Source of the DNA: Deltaproteobacteria bacterium | Lineage (GTDB): Bacteria; Desulfobacterota; Binatia; DP-6 | Assembly (NCBI GenBank): GCA_005888095.1 | Contig: VBKF01000126.1 | Location: forward strand, 1 to 35,979 | Length of the DNA stretch: 35,979 nt | Reading direction: 5' to 3' | Part shown: piece after piece, positions 13,696 to 22,190 of the stretch | Layout of the letters: each line of letters starts with the position of its first letter | How positions within the stretch are numbered: the first letter of the stretch is position 1 | Notes under the pieces: model-generated | Databases searched by the model: none | The model's input: the letters and a program-made list of their open reading frames with translations, nothing else | What the model was told of the DNA's origin: nothing | Position numbers and translations under genes: made by a program

Positions 13696-16082
13696 GCGCG
13701 CAGGATCCCCACCCGAGGCTCATGCATCGTGCGGCCGGTCCAGAGCAGGAGCACGACCACGCCGAGGCTCCCGAGGCTCGCGATCGCGCCGAGCCGGAAG
13801 CTCCAGGGCCGGTACTCGAAGCGAACGAGGTGGCTGCCGGCCGGGATCGGCACGCCGCGGAAGAGGTGGTTCGTGGGCAGGATCGGCGCTGGCACGCCGT
13901 CCACCGTCGCCTGCCAGCCAGGGTAGAAGGAATCGGCGAGCACGAGCAGCCCGGGGGCAGCGGCTGTCGCGCGGACCTCCACGGTCCGCTCCTGATCGAC
14001 CATGATCCTGGCCGGCACGCCGCGGGCGGGCCCCGGGAACGCGGGGGGGATGCCGACGTCTCCTTCGACGTAGCTTTCGCTCAGCGGATCGAAGTCATCC
14101 CGGCTGATCTTCTCCAGGAGCTCTGCTGCCGGCGGCGCTACGCGTGTCCGGTAGACGACGTACGCACGGGGGAGGACGTGTGGGTTCATGAACAGCGCCA
14201 GCTCTTGTGCGCTCGGCGTCGGGCGTTCTCCGGGCAGCGGCCAGAACTCTCGCATCCCCGCTGCCGTGACGAAGTCCCGCACGTGGGCGTCCCTGAGAGC
14301 AATCCTGGGAACGACCATGAAGCCCACCGCAGCGAGGTCGAGCAGACGGCGGCGGGTTGCGGGCGGAGGCGAAGCTCCGTGGGCTCGCAGTTTGGTGATG
14401 TTCCCCGCGAAGAGCCAGGGCCAGTGAGAGACGGTCGTCTTCCCGTCGATGAAGTACGTGTAGTACTGTGAATGCCGCTTCGGGTTGACGGGCTCGTAGT
14501 CCTCGAACGAGCGCAGCCCGTAGAGAGCGCCGCGCTTCTGCGTCAGCTCAGGATTGCTGACGTTGAATATCCAGACGCGGAAGGGCCCAGCCATCTTCCC
14601 GAGCAGGGCGAATGCCGGTTCGTGTCGACGATAGATCGCGGCGGCGGTGCTGGTGTACGGCAGGATCTCGTCCAAGGGCGGTGTCAGGAAGACTTCCCCG
14701 ATGGCGAGGGCAACGAGCACGCCGACGAACGCAGGGCGGCGCTCGGGCCGGGACCATGCCAGGGCGGCAAGCGCGGCCGTGCCGCCCGCGGCGAGAAGCG
14801 CGGCTGGCCAGATGCCGGACGAGCTCCCGACGCCGGCGAGGACGAGCGCCGAGGTCGCCACGAGCCCAAGGAGAGCGGCGAGCAGGGCCCACGGCACCCG
14901 GATTCTCGCCGCCGGCGTCGTCCCGACCCGGCTCCCGAGTGCCGTCATCACCGCATCGAGGCCGACAGCGGCAGCAGTCGCGAACGCGAACTCGGTCAGG
15001 CAGACGATCCGGTTCGGCGCCCGGAACCAGGCGAGGGTTGGCAGCGCCAGGTAGACCGGAAAGAGCGGTGTCAAGGGTCCCAGGGCGAAGACCAGGGTGA
15101 GAGCGCACCAGCCGAGCGCCCAGAGTGCAAGCGGGCGCCGCCGGGCCGCGAAGGGAGCGGCCACCGCGAGTGCGAGTCCGACGACGCCGAAGGAGAAGCG
15201 GCTTCCCGAGATCGCGTCGTCGAGGGACGCGCGAACCGGGTTGCCGAGGATGGGGCCGCCAACCGGGAACATCGTGTCGAAGCTCAGCGGCTCGCTGGTG
15301 CGCGTTCCGAGGTGCAGCAGCTCCATCCCCGGCAGCAGCTGGACCCCGCCGCCGAGCGCGCCGAGAGCGAGGGCCGCCGCGAAACAACCCGCCGCCGCGG
15401 CCCCGCCGCGGAGACCCGGCCGGGCGCCGAGCAGCAAGGCGATGAAGAGTGTCGTCCACGTATAGATGACGTAGACGGAGATCTGCGGATATCCTGCAAG
15501 GAAGCTGAATGCGGCCGCGAGCGCGAGCAGCGCCACGGACCGGCGACCGCCGCCCCGCGCGAGATCCAAGACGGCCACGGACCCGAGCGGCAGCCACGTG
15601 AGCGCCTCGAACTGGGAAGGCTCGGCCGCGGCAAAATCGGGGATCGTCCCCCGCAGGACGAAGAGCCCGGCCGCGAGGACCGCGGCGGCGACGCCGAGGC
15701 CCGCGCGGCGTGCGAAGAGCACGGTCGAGACCGCGAGGAAGACGAGGTGCAGCAACGTCGAGGCGGCGAACGCGGTGGGAGTCGGGAGCAGGAGGTAGAG
15801 CACGTGGGGTGGGTAGAAGAAGCCTTCCTGGAGCCCGGCGACCCAGGGGATGCCGCACAGCGCGTAGGGGTTCCAGAGCGGCAGCACGCCGCGTTTGATC
15901 CAGCCGGCGGCCACCTCATACGCCGGGAGGTAGAGGAGATAGTCGTCGATGCTCGAGAACCCGCGGTGAGTGCCCGGCAACAGAAGCCGCGTCACCCAGA
16001 AGAAGGAGACCAGGACCGCGACGGCGGACAAGACCCCGAAGGTGGTACGGCGCGAGCGCCAGGAGTGATCCGGCTCCAGCAT
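13689..16082 (-). CDS. YfhO-like polytopic membrane glycosyltransferase
   Basis: This 797-residue protein has an N-terminal membrane region of about 12 segments and a large extracytoplasmic part. It closes with a beta domain (LVLADSFYPGWQATVDGVPA) and a final transmembrane segment, a layout characteristic of the YfhO family. After the first segment the loop SSIDDYLLYLPAYEVAAGW and LPLWNPYALCG fits the acidic/aromatic catalytic loop of GT-C enzymes. YfhO-type proteins transfer sugars from polyprenyl-phosphate donors outside the membrane. It lies 3 bp downstream of the UbiA-type gene that would help make such a donor, so the pair may be donor synthesis and use. The transferred sugar is inferred, not shown. 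Confidence 0.8.
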   Translation of the reverse strand: MLEPDHSWRSRRTTFGVLSAVAVLVSFFWVTRLLLPGTHRGFSSIDDYLLYLPAYEVAAGWIKRGVLPLWNPYALCGIPWVAGLQEGFFYPPHVLYLLLPTPTAFAASTLLHLVFLAVSTVLFARRAGLGVAAAVLAAGLFVLRGTIPDFAAAEPSQFEALTWLPLGSVAVLDLARGGGRRSVALLALAAAFSFLAGYPQISVYVIYTWTTLFIALLLGARPGLRGGAAAAGCFAAALALGALGGGVQLLPGMELLHLGTRTSEPLSFDTMFPVGGPILGNPVRASLDDAISGSRFSFGVVGLALAVAAPFAARRRPLALWALGWCALTLVFALGPLTPLFPVYLALPTLAWFRAPNRIVCLTEFAFATAAAVGLDAVMTALGSRVGTTPAARIRVPWALLAALLGLVATSALVLAGVGSSSGIWPAALLAAGGTAALAALAWSRPERRPAFVGVLVALAIGEVFLTPPLDEILPYTSTAAAIYRRHEPAFALLGKMAGPFRVWIFNVSNPELTQKRGALYGLRSFEDYEPVNPKRHSQYYTYFIDGKTTVSHWPWLFAGNITKLRAHGASPPPATRRRLLDLAAVGFMVVPRIALRDAHVRDFVTAAGMREFWPLPGERPTPSAQELALFMNPHVLPRAYVVYRTRVAPPAAELLEKISRDDFDPLSESYVEGDVGIPPAFPGPARGVPARIMVDQERTVEVRATAAAPGLLVLADSFYPGWQATVDGVPAPILPTNHLFRGVPIPAGSHLVRFEYRPWSFRLGAIASLGSLGVVVLLLWTGRTMHEPRVGILRAA

Positions 16083-16085
16083 CGT

Positions 16086-17054
16086 CTACGGCCGCGCCGG
16101 GAACAGGCGGAGGTCGAAGTAGATGACCGCCACGCAGAGCACCACCCAGGCGAGCACCGCCAGGACGAGCGGCCCGTCGCGGGTGAGGATCTCGCCCGGG
16201 TCCTCGCCGCCCGCGTCCTCGACGAGGACGAGCATCATGTAGCGGGCGATTCCAAAGACGACGGGAAGGACGGTCAGCAGGAAGGTCTCGTTGGCCTGCA
16301 CCGTGACCGCGTAGAGGGAATAGCAGACGAGGGCGGTGGTGGCGCTCAGCCCGAGCAGCATGTCGACGAACCCGATGGAGTACGACGCCAGGACCAGCCG
16401 ATGGCCCCGTCCGGTCTCCGCCCCGAGGTTGGTCATCTCTCCGCGACGCTTCGTGAAGCCGAGGAACAGGGCCATGAAGAACATGGTCAGCACGATCCAT
16501 GCGCTCTGCGGCGCCCCGATGGCGTCGACGCCGGCCTGCACCCGGAGCACGAAGCCCGCGGCGATCGCCATCACGTCGAGGATGGGGATCGTCTTCAGCC
16601 ACATGCTGTAGAGGAGGTTCAGGACGAGGAAGGAGCCGAGCTCCACGCGCGCGCGGGGCAGGAGCACGAGCGAGAGCGCGACGCTGCCGGCGGCGAGCGC
16701 GAGGGCCCAGACGAGCGCGGCCCCGATGTCGACGTTGCCGGCGGCGAGGGGGCGGTGCCGTTTGACGGGATGCGCGCGGTCGGCGTCCACGTCGCGGATG
16801 TCATTGACGATGTAGACGGCGCTCGATGCGAGACAGAACGCGAGGAAGACGATGATCGCGTGCCGCCGTGCGCCGGCGTCGGAGAGCTTCCCCGAGAAGA
16901 TCAGCGCCGCCAGGCAAACCGTGTTCTTCGTCCACTGTCGCGGTCGGACCAGCCGGATGAGCGCCTGCACCACCGGCTGCCTCTTCAGATCGCGCGGCTG
17001 CTCTCCGGGCGCCCTCCATGAGCTTCCCCTCGGGGCGTTCGAGGCGTTAGACAT
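16086..17054 (-). CDS. UbiA-family polyprenyl-phosphate phosphoribosyltransferase
   Basis: This is a 322-residue integral membrane prenyltransferase. The first Asp-rich motif reads NDIRDVDADRAHPVKRHRP (N84, D85, D88, D92) and the second region YSMWLKTIPILDVMAIAAGF. Both match decaprenyl-phosphate 5-phosphoribose synthase (Rv3806c type) more closely than quinone-pathway UbiA. A later FTKRRGEM also fits that family. It should transfer 5-phosphoribose from PRPP to a polyprenyl phosphate, the first committed step before the DprE1/DprE2-like pair at 3540-5773. ATG 17054 (MSNASNAPRG) is preferred over an upstream start at 17099. Confidence 0.82.
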   Translation of the reverse strand: MSNASNAPRGSSWRAPGEQPRDLKRQPVVQALIRLVRPRQWTKNTVCLAALIFSGKLSDAGARRHAIIVFLAFCLASSAVYIVNDIRDVDADRAHPVKRHRPLAAGNVDIGAALVWALALAAGSVALSLVLLPRARVELGSFLVLNLLYSMWLKTIPILDVMAIAAGFVLRVQAGVDAIGAPQSAWIVLTMFFMALFLGFTKRRGEMTNLGAETGRGHRLVLASYSIGFVDMLLGLSATTALVCYSLYAVTVQANETFLLTVLPVVFGIARYMMLVLVEDAGGEDPGEILTRDGPLVLAVLAWVVLCVAVIYFDLRLFPARP

Positions 17055-17111
17055 TGCACGCGACTGCCAGGGCGGCAGTTTGGCAGGGGACTGTCTCAAA
17101 GCGCTCCGGAC

Positions 17112-17150
17112 GCTGTCAAGGGACGGAACCCGAGGTTTGTTCTTGACAGC
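17112..17150. promoter_or_regulatory. Perfect 9-bp inverted repeat in divergent promoter region
   Basis: GCTGTCAAG (17112-17120) and CTTGACAGC (17142-17150) are exact inverse complements separated by 21 bp. They lie between the divergent UbiA-type gene and the GMC operon. Each arm contains TTGACA reading outward on its own strand. It could be an operator for a dimeric regulator overlapping two promoters. Confidence 0.4.
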
Positions 17151-17172
17151 CCCTTGCCCCGACTCCTATCTG
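17143..17172 (+). promoter_or_regulatory. Candidate sigma70-type promoter for the GMC operon
   Basis: A consensus TTGACA (17143-17148) is followed after 18 bp by TATCTG (17167-17172), about 50 bp before the operon's first start codon. The -35 is perfect and the -10 is weak. It overlaps the right arm of the inverted repeat, which suggests regulation by occlusion. Confidence 0.4.
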
Positions 17173-17221
17173 AAGGTGCCGCGGGTGGCAGGCCGATGGC
17201 TCCCATCGCGAGCTCCGTTTC

Positions 17222-17662
17222 ATGAAAATCGACCGCGTGCTTCCCTCCCAGCGGCGCGTCCTCGCCGCGGTGGTCGACCTTCTCCTGCCACCGTCGCCGG
17301 AGCTGGAGGCCCAGACCCGCCGCCGCGTCGCGGAAGACGCCACCCGCTTCGTCGTCGTCGAGGTGGAGAGCATGCCGAAGTTCCTGCGCATGCCGTACCT
17401 GCTGGCCATCGTCGCCTTCCAGTGGTCTGCGATGGCACGCTATGCGCGACCCTTCTCGCGCCTCGCTTCGGAGCAACGGCAGGCGTATCTCTCGCTGTGG
17501 AGTCACAGCCGCGTCGGACCGCTCCGGGACTTCGTCAAGCTGATCCGCAGCTGTGCGTTGCTGGCGTACTTCGACCACCCCGAGGTGCGCGCGGTTCTGG
17601 AGCGCGGCCGAGCGGCGCATCTCGCCGCGCACGAGGAGCGCCTGCGCATGGTAGCCGAATGA
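17222..17662 (+). CDS. Small subunit-like protein preceding GMC oxidoreductase
   Basis: This 146-residue helical protein begins MKIDRVLPSQRRVLAAVVDL and contains MPYLLAIVAFQWSAMARYAR, FSRLASEQRQAYLSLW, and RSCALLAYFDHPEV. The last two resemble the small subunit of membrane gluconate/sugar dehydrogenases (gluconate_2-dh3 type), which assist a GMC-type flavoprotein. No Tat or Sec signal is evident, unlike many such subunits. Its stop overlaps the start of the GMC gene by 4 bp, consistent with a stoichiometric complex. It is the first gene of a three-gene operon behind the TTGACA promoter. Confidence 0.65.
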   Translation: MKIDRVLPSQRRVLAAVVDLLLPPSPELEAQTRRRVAEDATRFVVVEVESMPKFLRMPYLLAIVAFQWSAMARYARPFSRLASEQRQAYLSLWSHSRVGPLRDFVKLIRSCALLAYFDHPEVRAVLERGRAAHLAAHEERLRMVAE

Positions 17663-20196
17663 CGGAGCATCGTCTCCCGGAACGCACCCAGGTCCTCGTG
17701 ATCGGCTCGGGTGCAGGCGGCGCGACCACGGCGCGGATCCTGGCGGAAGAGGGGATCGACGTGACGCTGGTCGAAGAGGGCCCCGACATCGACACCGCGA
17801 GTATCGACTCGAACTCCATCGACGCAATCGAACGCCTGTACCGCAACGGCGGCATGGCCCCGATCCTCGGCAATCAGAACATCGCCTACGTCGAAGGCCG
17901 CTGCGTCGGCGGCTCGACCGAGATCAACAGCGGCTTCTGGCACCGGCTGCCGCCCGACTGCTACCACCGGTGGCGTAGCGAAGCGTTGCTGGATGACTTC
18001 AGCCCCGAGCGCATGGACGGCTACTTCCAGCGAGCCGAACGCGACCTCAGCGTCTCTCTCCTCGGCCGCGAGCGCGAGCCCGTCAGCTCCGCCGTCTTCC
18101 GCCGCGGGATCGAGCGTCTCGGTTGGGAGTACCTCGAGGTGCCCCGCTGTCAGAGGGACCCGGCTGCGAGCGCCTTCACCGCGGGCGCAAAGCAGTCGAT
18201 GCGTCAGACCTACATCCCGCGGGGGCTCGAGGCGGGCGTGCGCCTCCTCTCCGGGGTGAAGGTGAAGACCGTCCTTCATGCCGGCGGCCGTGCCGCGGGC
18301 GTCGAAGCCGTCGCCGGCGCGGACGGTCACCGGCAGACGATCGCCGCCGACGCGGTGTTCGTATGCTGTGGTGCCGCGCAGACGCCGGCGCTCCTGCGCC
18401 GCAGCGGCATCCGCAAGAACGTGGGTGACAACCTCTGCATTCATCCGATGATCAAGGCCGCTGCGCTGTTCGATGAGGACATCGGTGCCCACGACGGCCC
18501 GTTGCCGATGTATCAGGTGAAGCAGTTCTCACCGACCATCACCATCGGCGGGTCCGTGTTCACCCCGGGCTTCCTGGCCATGATCTTGTCGGACAATTGG
18601 GAGGCCAATCGGAACGCCATGCTGCGGTGGGACCACATGGCGCTCTTTTATGCGGGGACGCGCGGCATGAATCGCGGCAGCATCCGCGCGCTGCCCGGCG
18701 CCGACGGGAACGTGGTGATCCGCTATCGGCTGACCGAGGCGGACCAGCGCAACCTCAGCGTCGGCCTGGCGCGGCTGGGTGAGCTGCTCTTCGCCGCGGG
18801 CGCAAAGGCCGTTTACCCTTCCGTGCGCGAGATGCCCGTGCTGCGTTCGGCCGAGCAGTGCCGCGCTCTCCTGCGGGACCACGTGCCGCTTCGACTCATG
18901 AGCCTCTCTACCGTGCACGCCTTCAGCAGCTGCCCGATGGGGGAGAACCCAGATCTCTGCGGCACCGACTCGCACGGCCGGGTGAACGGCTTCGTCAATC
19001 TCTTCGTCAACGATGCCAGCCTCATCCCCGACTCTCCCGGCGTCAACCCGCAAGGCACGACGATGGCGATCGCGATGCGCAACGCCGAGCACTTCATGGA
19101 AGGGTGGCGCCGGCGGGCGCTGCGCCGCGCGAGGTCTCGGCCGCCCGAGATCCTCATCACCGGCGCGCCCGGCTGGCTCGGCACGCGCCTCGTCGAGCTG
19201 CTGAGCGATGGCGAGGCGCGTGCCGAGCACGTGACCGGCGGCGACTTTGCGGACAAATCGGTCCGCTGTCTCGCCTTGCCGTCGATCGACCCGTCGGTCC
19301 TCGAGCGTATGTCCGACGACGTGGAAGTCCGCCCCGGGGACGTCACCGATCCCGCGTCGCTGCGCGAATTCTTCCAGGGCGCGGAAGGCGCCACGCTGTT
19401 TCACATTGCCGGGGTGATTCATCCGCAGCGCTGGACGCGAGACTTCGCGCGGGTGAACGCCGACGGCACCCGGTGCGTCCTCGAGGCCGCCGCCGCGGGC
19501 GGCATCAAGCGCGTCGTTGCGGTGTCGTCCAACTCGCCGCTCGGCTGCAATCCGGACCCGCAGCACGTCTTCGACGAGACGGCGCCCTATCATCCCTACA
19601 TGGGCTACGGGCGCTCGAAGGCAGCGATGGAGCGCCTGGTGCACGAGGCACAGGCGAACGGCAGAATCGAGACGGTCATCATCCGGCCCCCGTGGTTCTA
19701 CGGGCCGCACCAGCCGCCGCGCCAGACGCTGTTCTTCCAGATGATCAAGGAAGGGCGCTTCCCGATCCTCGGCACCGGCGAGCAGCGTCGCTCGATGGCC
19801 TATGTCGACAACATCTGCCAGGGGTTGCTGCTGGCCGCCTCGACGCCCTCGGCGAGCGGGCAGACGTACTGGATCGCCGACGAGCGCCCGTACACCATCA
19901 ACGAGATCGTGGCCACTGTTGAAGAAGTGCTGGAAGCGGAGCTGGGGACGCCGCGCCCGAAGCGGCGCCTGAAGCTGCCGTCTCTGGTCGGTGACGTGGC
20001 GGCCGCCATCGACGCCTCGTTGCAGGCCGCGGGAGTCTACCACCAGAAAATCCACGTCCTCGGCGAGATGAACAAGACGATCGCCTGCTCGATCGAGAAG
20101 GCCCGGGCCGAGCTCGGCTACCGGCCGCGCATCTCGCTGCGCGAAGGCATGCGCCGCTCGGTGCGCTGGTGCATTGCGAACGGCTACCGACTCTGA
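17659..20196 (+). CDS. GMC oxidoreductase-extended SDR fusion
   Basis: This is an 845-residue two-domain enzyme. Residues about 10-485 are a GMC flavoprotein: VIGSGAGGATTARILAEEG binds the FAD ADP moiety, VEGRCVGGSTEINSG follows, and the catalytic His sits in VHAFSSCPMG (about residue 420) with GVNPQGTTMA near the end. From about residue 492 an NAD(P)-dependent extended SDR begins (ITGAPGWLGTRLVELL), with active-site Y650 and K654 in YGRSK. An alcohol oxidase/dehydrogenase and an epimerase or 3-beta-hydroxysteroid-dehydrogenase-like step may thus be channelled. No stop or ribosome site separates the domains. The substrate is unknown; polyols, sterols or lipid alcohols are possible. Confidence 0.82.
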   Translation: MTEHRLPERTQVLVIGSGAGGATTARILAEEGIDVTLVEEGPDIDTASIDSNSIDAIERLYRNGGMAPILGNQNIAYVEGRCVGGSTEINSGFWHRLPPDCYHRWRSEALLDDFSPERMDGYFQRAERDLSVSLLGREREPVSSAVFRRGIERLGWEYLEVPRCQRDPAASAFTAGAKQSMRQTYIPRGLEAGVRLLSGVKVKTVLHAGGRAAGVEAVAGADGHRQTIAADAVFVCCGAAQTPALLRRSGIRKNVGDNLCIHPMIKAAALFDEDIGAHDGPLPMYQVKQFSPTITIGGSVFTPGFLAMILSDNWEANRNAMLRWDHMALFYAGTRGMNRGSIRALPGADGNVVIRYRLTEADQRNLSVGLARLGELLFAAGAKAVYPSVREMPVLRSAEQCRALLRDHVPLRLMSLSTVHAFSSCPMGENPDLCGTDSHGRVNGFVNLFVNDASLIPDSPGVNPQGTTMAIAMRNAEHFMEGWRRRALRRARSRPPEILITGAPGWLGTRLVELLSDGEARAEHVTGGDFADKSVRCLALPSIDPSVLERMSDDVEVRPGDVTDPASLREFFQGAEGATLFHIAGVIHPQRWTRDFARVNADGTRCVLEAAAAGGIKRVVAVSSNSPLGCNPDPQHVFDETAPYHPYMGYGRSKAAMERLVHEAQANGRIETVIIRPPWFYGPHQPPRQTLFFQMIKEGRFPILGTGEQRRSMAYVDNICQGLLLAASTPSASGQTYWIADERPYTINEIVATVEEVLEAELGTPRPKRRLKLPSLVGDVAAAIDASLQAAGVYHQKIHVLGEMNKTIACSIEKARAELGYRPRISLREGMRRSVRWCIANGYRL

Positions 20197-20197
20197 C

Positions 20198-21235
20198 GTG
20201 AGCGATCTCTGTCTCGTCACCGGCGGCTCCGGCTATTTCGGCTGCCTCCTGCGCGACCGGCTGCTGGAGCGCGGCCGCCGTGTCCGTGTGTTCGATATGG
20301 TCGATGCCGACGACCGTCCGCGCGAGGTCGAGCTCGTCCGGGGAGACATCCGCGACGAGGCGGCGGTGCGCGCGGCGTGTGAGGGCGCCGACGCCATCTA
20401 TCACAACGTTGCCCAGGTGCCGGTGGCGAAGGACCGGCAGCTCTTCTGGTCGGTGAACTACGGCGGTACGGAGAACTTGCTGGGCGCGGCCCTTGCGGCG
20501 CGCGTGCGCAAGGTGGTGCATACCTCGTCGAGCGCCGTCTTCGGTGTGCCGAAGCGCAATCCGGTGGACGAGCAAACCGAGCCGCAGCCGGGCGAGGCCT
20601 ACGGACGCGCCAAGCTCGCGGGCGAGCAGCTCGTGCAGCGCTTCGTGCGGGACCACGGCCTGGACGCGACGATCATTCGGCCCCGGACCATCCTCGGCCA
20701 CGGCCGTCTCGGAATCTTTCAGATACTCTTCGACTGGGTGGAGGAGGGGCGCAACATCCCCGTGCTCGGTCGCGGCGACAACACGTATCAGTTCGTCCAC
20801 GCCGATGATCTGGCCGACGCCTGCATTCGCGCTGCCGCGCGTCCCGGGGCGCGGGTCTACAACGTCGGGGCGGCCCGCTTCGGCACCATGCGCGAGACGC
20901 TGGAGGCGCTCTGCGCGCACGCCAAGACGGGCAGCCGGGTCTACTCCGTGCCGATGAGCCTGGCGGTGGCGGCGATGAAGCTCACCAGTGCGCTCGGTCT
21001 CTCACCCCTCGGGCCGTACCACTCCCTGATGTACGGACGCAGCCTCTACTTCGACATCTCCTGCGCGCGCCGAGAGCTCGAGTGGGAGCCGCGCTTTTCC
21101 AACGTCGAGATGATCTGCGAGTCGTACGACTGGTATCTGCGCCACAAGCGCGAGGTCCTGGGGCAGACGGACCGCTCGGCGCACCGTTCGGCGATGAGAC
21201 AGGGCATCCTCGGGTTGATCAAGCGGGTCTCGTGA
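20198..21235 (+). CDS. NAD(P)-dependent epimerase/dehydratase (extended SDR)
   Basis: This is a 345-residue extended SDR with the cofactor motif LVTGGSGYFG at residue 5 and an Asp that favours NAD (VFDMVD). SSSAVFG supplies the catalytic Ser and YGRAK the Tyr-Lys pair. The tail (about residues 255-345) has hydrophobic stretches such as VPMSLAVAAMKLTSALGL, reminiscent of membrane-associated 3-beta-HSD-like reductases. GTG 20198 follows the previous stop by one base, so it belongs to the operon. It is clearly related in fold to the C-terminal half of the upstream fusion but not a close duplicate. The substrate is unknown. Confidence 0.82.
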   Translation: MSDLCLVTGGSGYFGCLLRDRLLERGRRVRVFDMVDADDRPREVELVRGDIRDEAAVRAACEGADAIYHNVAQVPVAKDRQLFWSVNYGGTENLLGAALAARVRKVVHTSSSAVFGVPKRNPVDEQTEPQPGEAYGRAKLAGEQLVQRFVRDHGLDATIIRPRTILGHGRLGIFQILFDWVEEGRNIPVLGRGDNTYQFVHADDLADACIRAAARPGARVYNVGAARFGTMRETLEALCAHAKTGSRVYSVPMSLAVAAMKLTSALGLSPLGPYHSLMYGRSLYFDISCARRELEWEPRFSNVEMICESYDWYLRHKREVLGQTDRSAHRSAMRQGILGLIKRVS

Positions 21236-21243
21236 AGGCGATC

Positions 21244-22122
21244 ATGCCGACCACGCCGAGCAGGTTTGGCGGTGCATTGCTCATCGCCGCAGCCGGCGTG
21301 TTCGCGCCTGCGTTGGCGCACGCGCACTTCATCCTGGTCACGCCCGACTCATGGATGTCGCAAGACAGCTTCGGACTTCCCGAGAAGCTCGGACCCTGCG
21401 GTGACGAAGGCGGTGGGACGCCGACCGGCAAGGTGACGGCGTTTCACCAAGGCCAGACGATCTCGGTGACCATCAATGAGGTCATCACTCATCCTGGCCA
21501 TTACCGTGTCGCGCTGGCCGTCAACAACCGGAGCGAGCTTCCCGCGGAACCAATGGTGACGCCGGCGGCCGGCGACCCGTGTGCCAGCGCGGCCATCCAG
21601 AATCCTCCGACGTTCCCTGTTCTGGCCGACAACGTGCTTCCGCACACGCAACCTTTTGCGGGGCCTCAGACCTTTACGGTCACGCTTCCGACCAACGTAA
21701 CCTGCGCCAAGTGCACGCTCCAAGTTCTGGAGTTCATGTCCAGCCACCCTGCCCCCTGCTTCTACCATCACTGCGCGGACATCTCGGTCCAGGGAGAGTT
21801 GGTCTCCACGACGTCCACGACGACCCGTCCGTGCCCCACGCCGCGCTGCTCGGTGGAAGCGGTGGTGCAGGGACCGGCGTGTGGGTCCGACACGATTCCC
21901 GCGGCGATCCGGCGCAAGCTCGATCGCGCCCCGGAGCTGCTGGAGCAGGCAGAGACCAGTCCTCCCGGGAAGGCGAGGGTGCTCCGCAAGAAGGCCAAGC
22001 GTTTCCTCGAGCGGGCGGGCGGGGCCGCGCGGCGGGCGAGCCGCGGCAAGAAGCCGAAGCTGTCAGCCGGCTGTGCCGCCTCGATCAAGCAGACGACGGA
22101 CCAGCTCGCGGGCGGGCTCTAG
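21244..22122 (+). CDS. Secreted LPMO-like copper-binding protein
   Basis: This is a 292-residue precursor. A Sec signal peptide (LLIAAAGVFAPALAHA) should be cleaved to expose His28 as the first mature residue (HFILVTPDSW). With H83/H86 in THPGHYRVAL this gives the elements of a histidine brace, as in lytic polysaccharide monooxygenases and related copper proteins. PCFYHHCADISV closes the beta-sandwich, with several Cys available for disulfides. A Thr-rich linker (STTSTTTRP) leads to a basic helical tail. ATG 21244 has GAAGG upstream; a GTG at 21232 overlaps the previous stop. It could oxidise polysaccharide or simply bind copper; activity is not established. Confidence 0.65.
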   Translation: MPTTPSRFGGALLIAAAGVFAPALAHAHFILVTPDSWMSQDSFGLPEKLGPCGDEGGGTPTGKVTAFHQGQTISVTINEVITHPGHYRVALAVNNRSELPAEPMVTPAAGDPCASAAIQNPPTFPVLADNVLPHTQPFAGPQTFTVTLPTNVTCAKCTLQVLEFMSSHPAPCFYHHCADISVQGELVSTTSTTTRPCPTPRCSVEAVVQGPACGSDTIPAAIRRKLDRAPELLEQAETSPPGKARVLRKKAKRFLERAGGAARRASRGKKPKLSAGCAASIKQTTDQLAGGL

Positions 22123-22190
22123 CCTGCTCATTCCCATCGTGCCGCCACGCCACGACCAGCCGCGCGCCGCTTGCCGCCCGGCAGGCGCCC

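Noticed and set aside
14472-17021. A plus-strand open frame of 849 codons opposite the YfhO-like and UbiA-type genes.
   Set aside because: The composition is dominated by Arg, Glu and Gly with no recognisable motif. The minus strand gives membrane proteins with family motifs.
17112-17150. The 9-bp inverted repeat as a rho-independent terminator.
   Set aside because: The 21-base loop is too long, there is no T-run, and it lies between divergent starts rather than after a gene.
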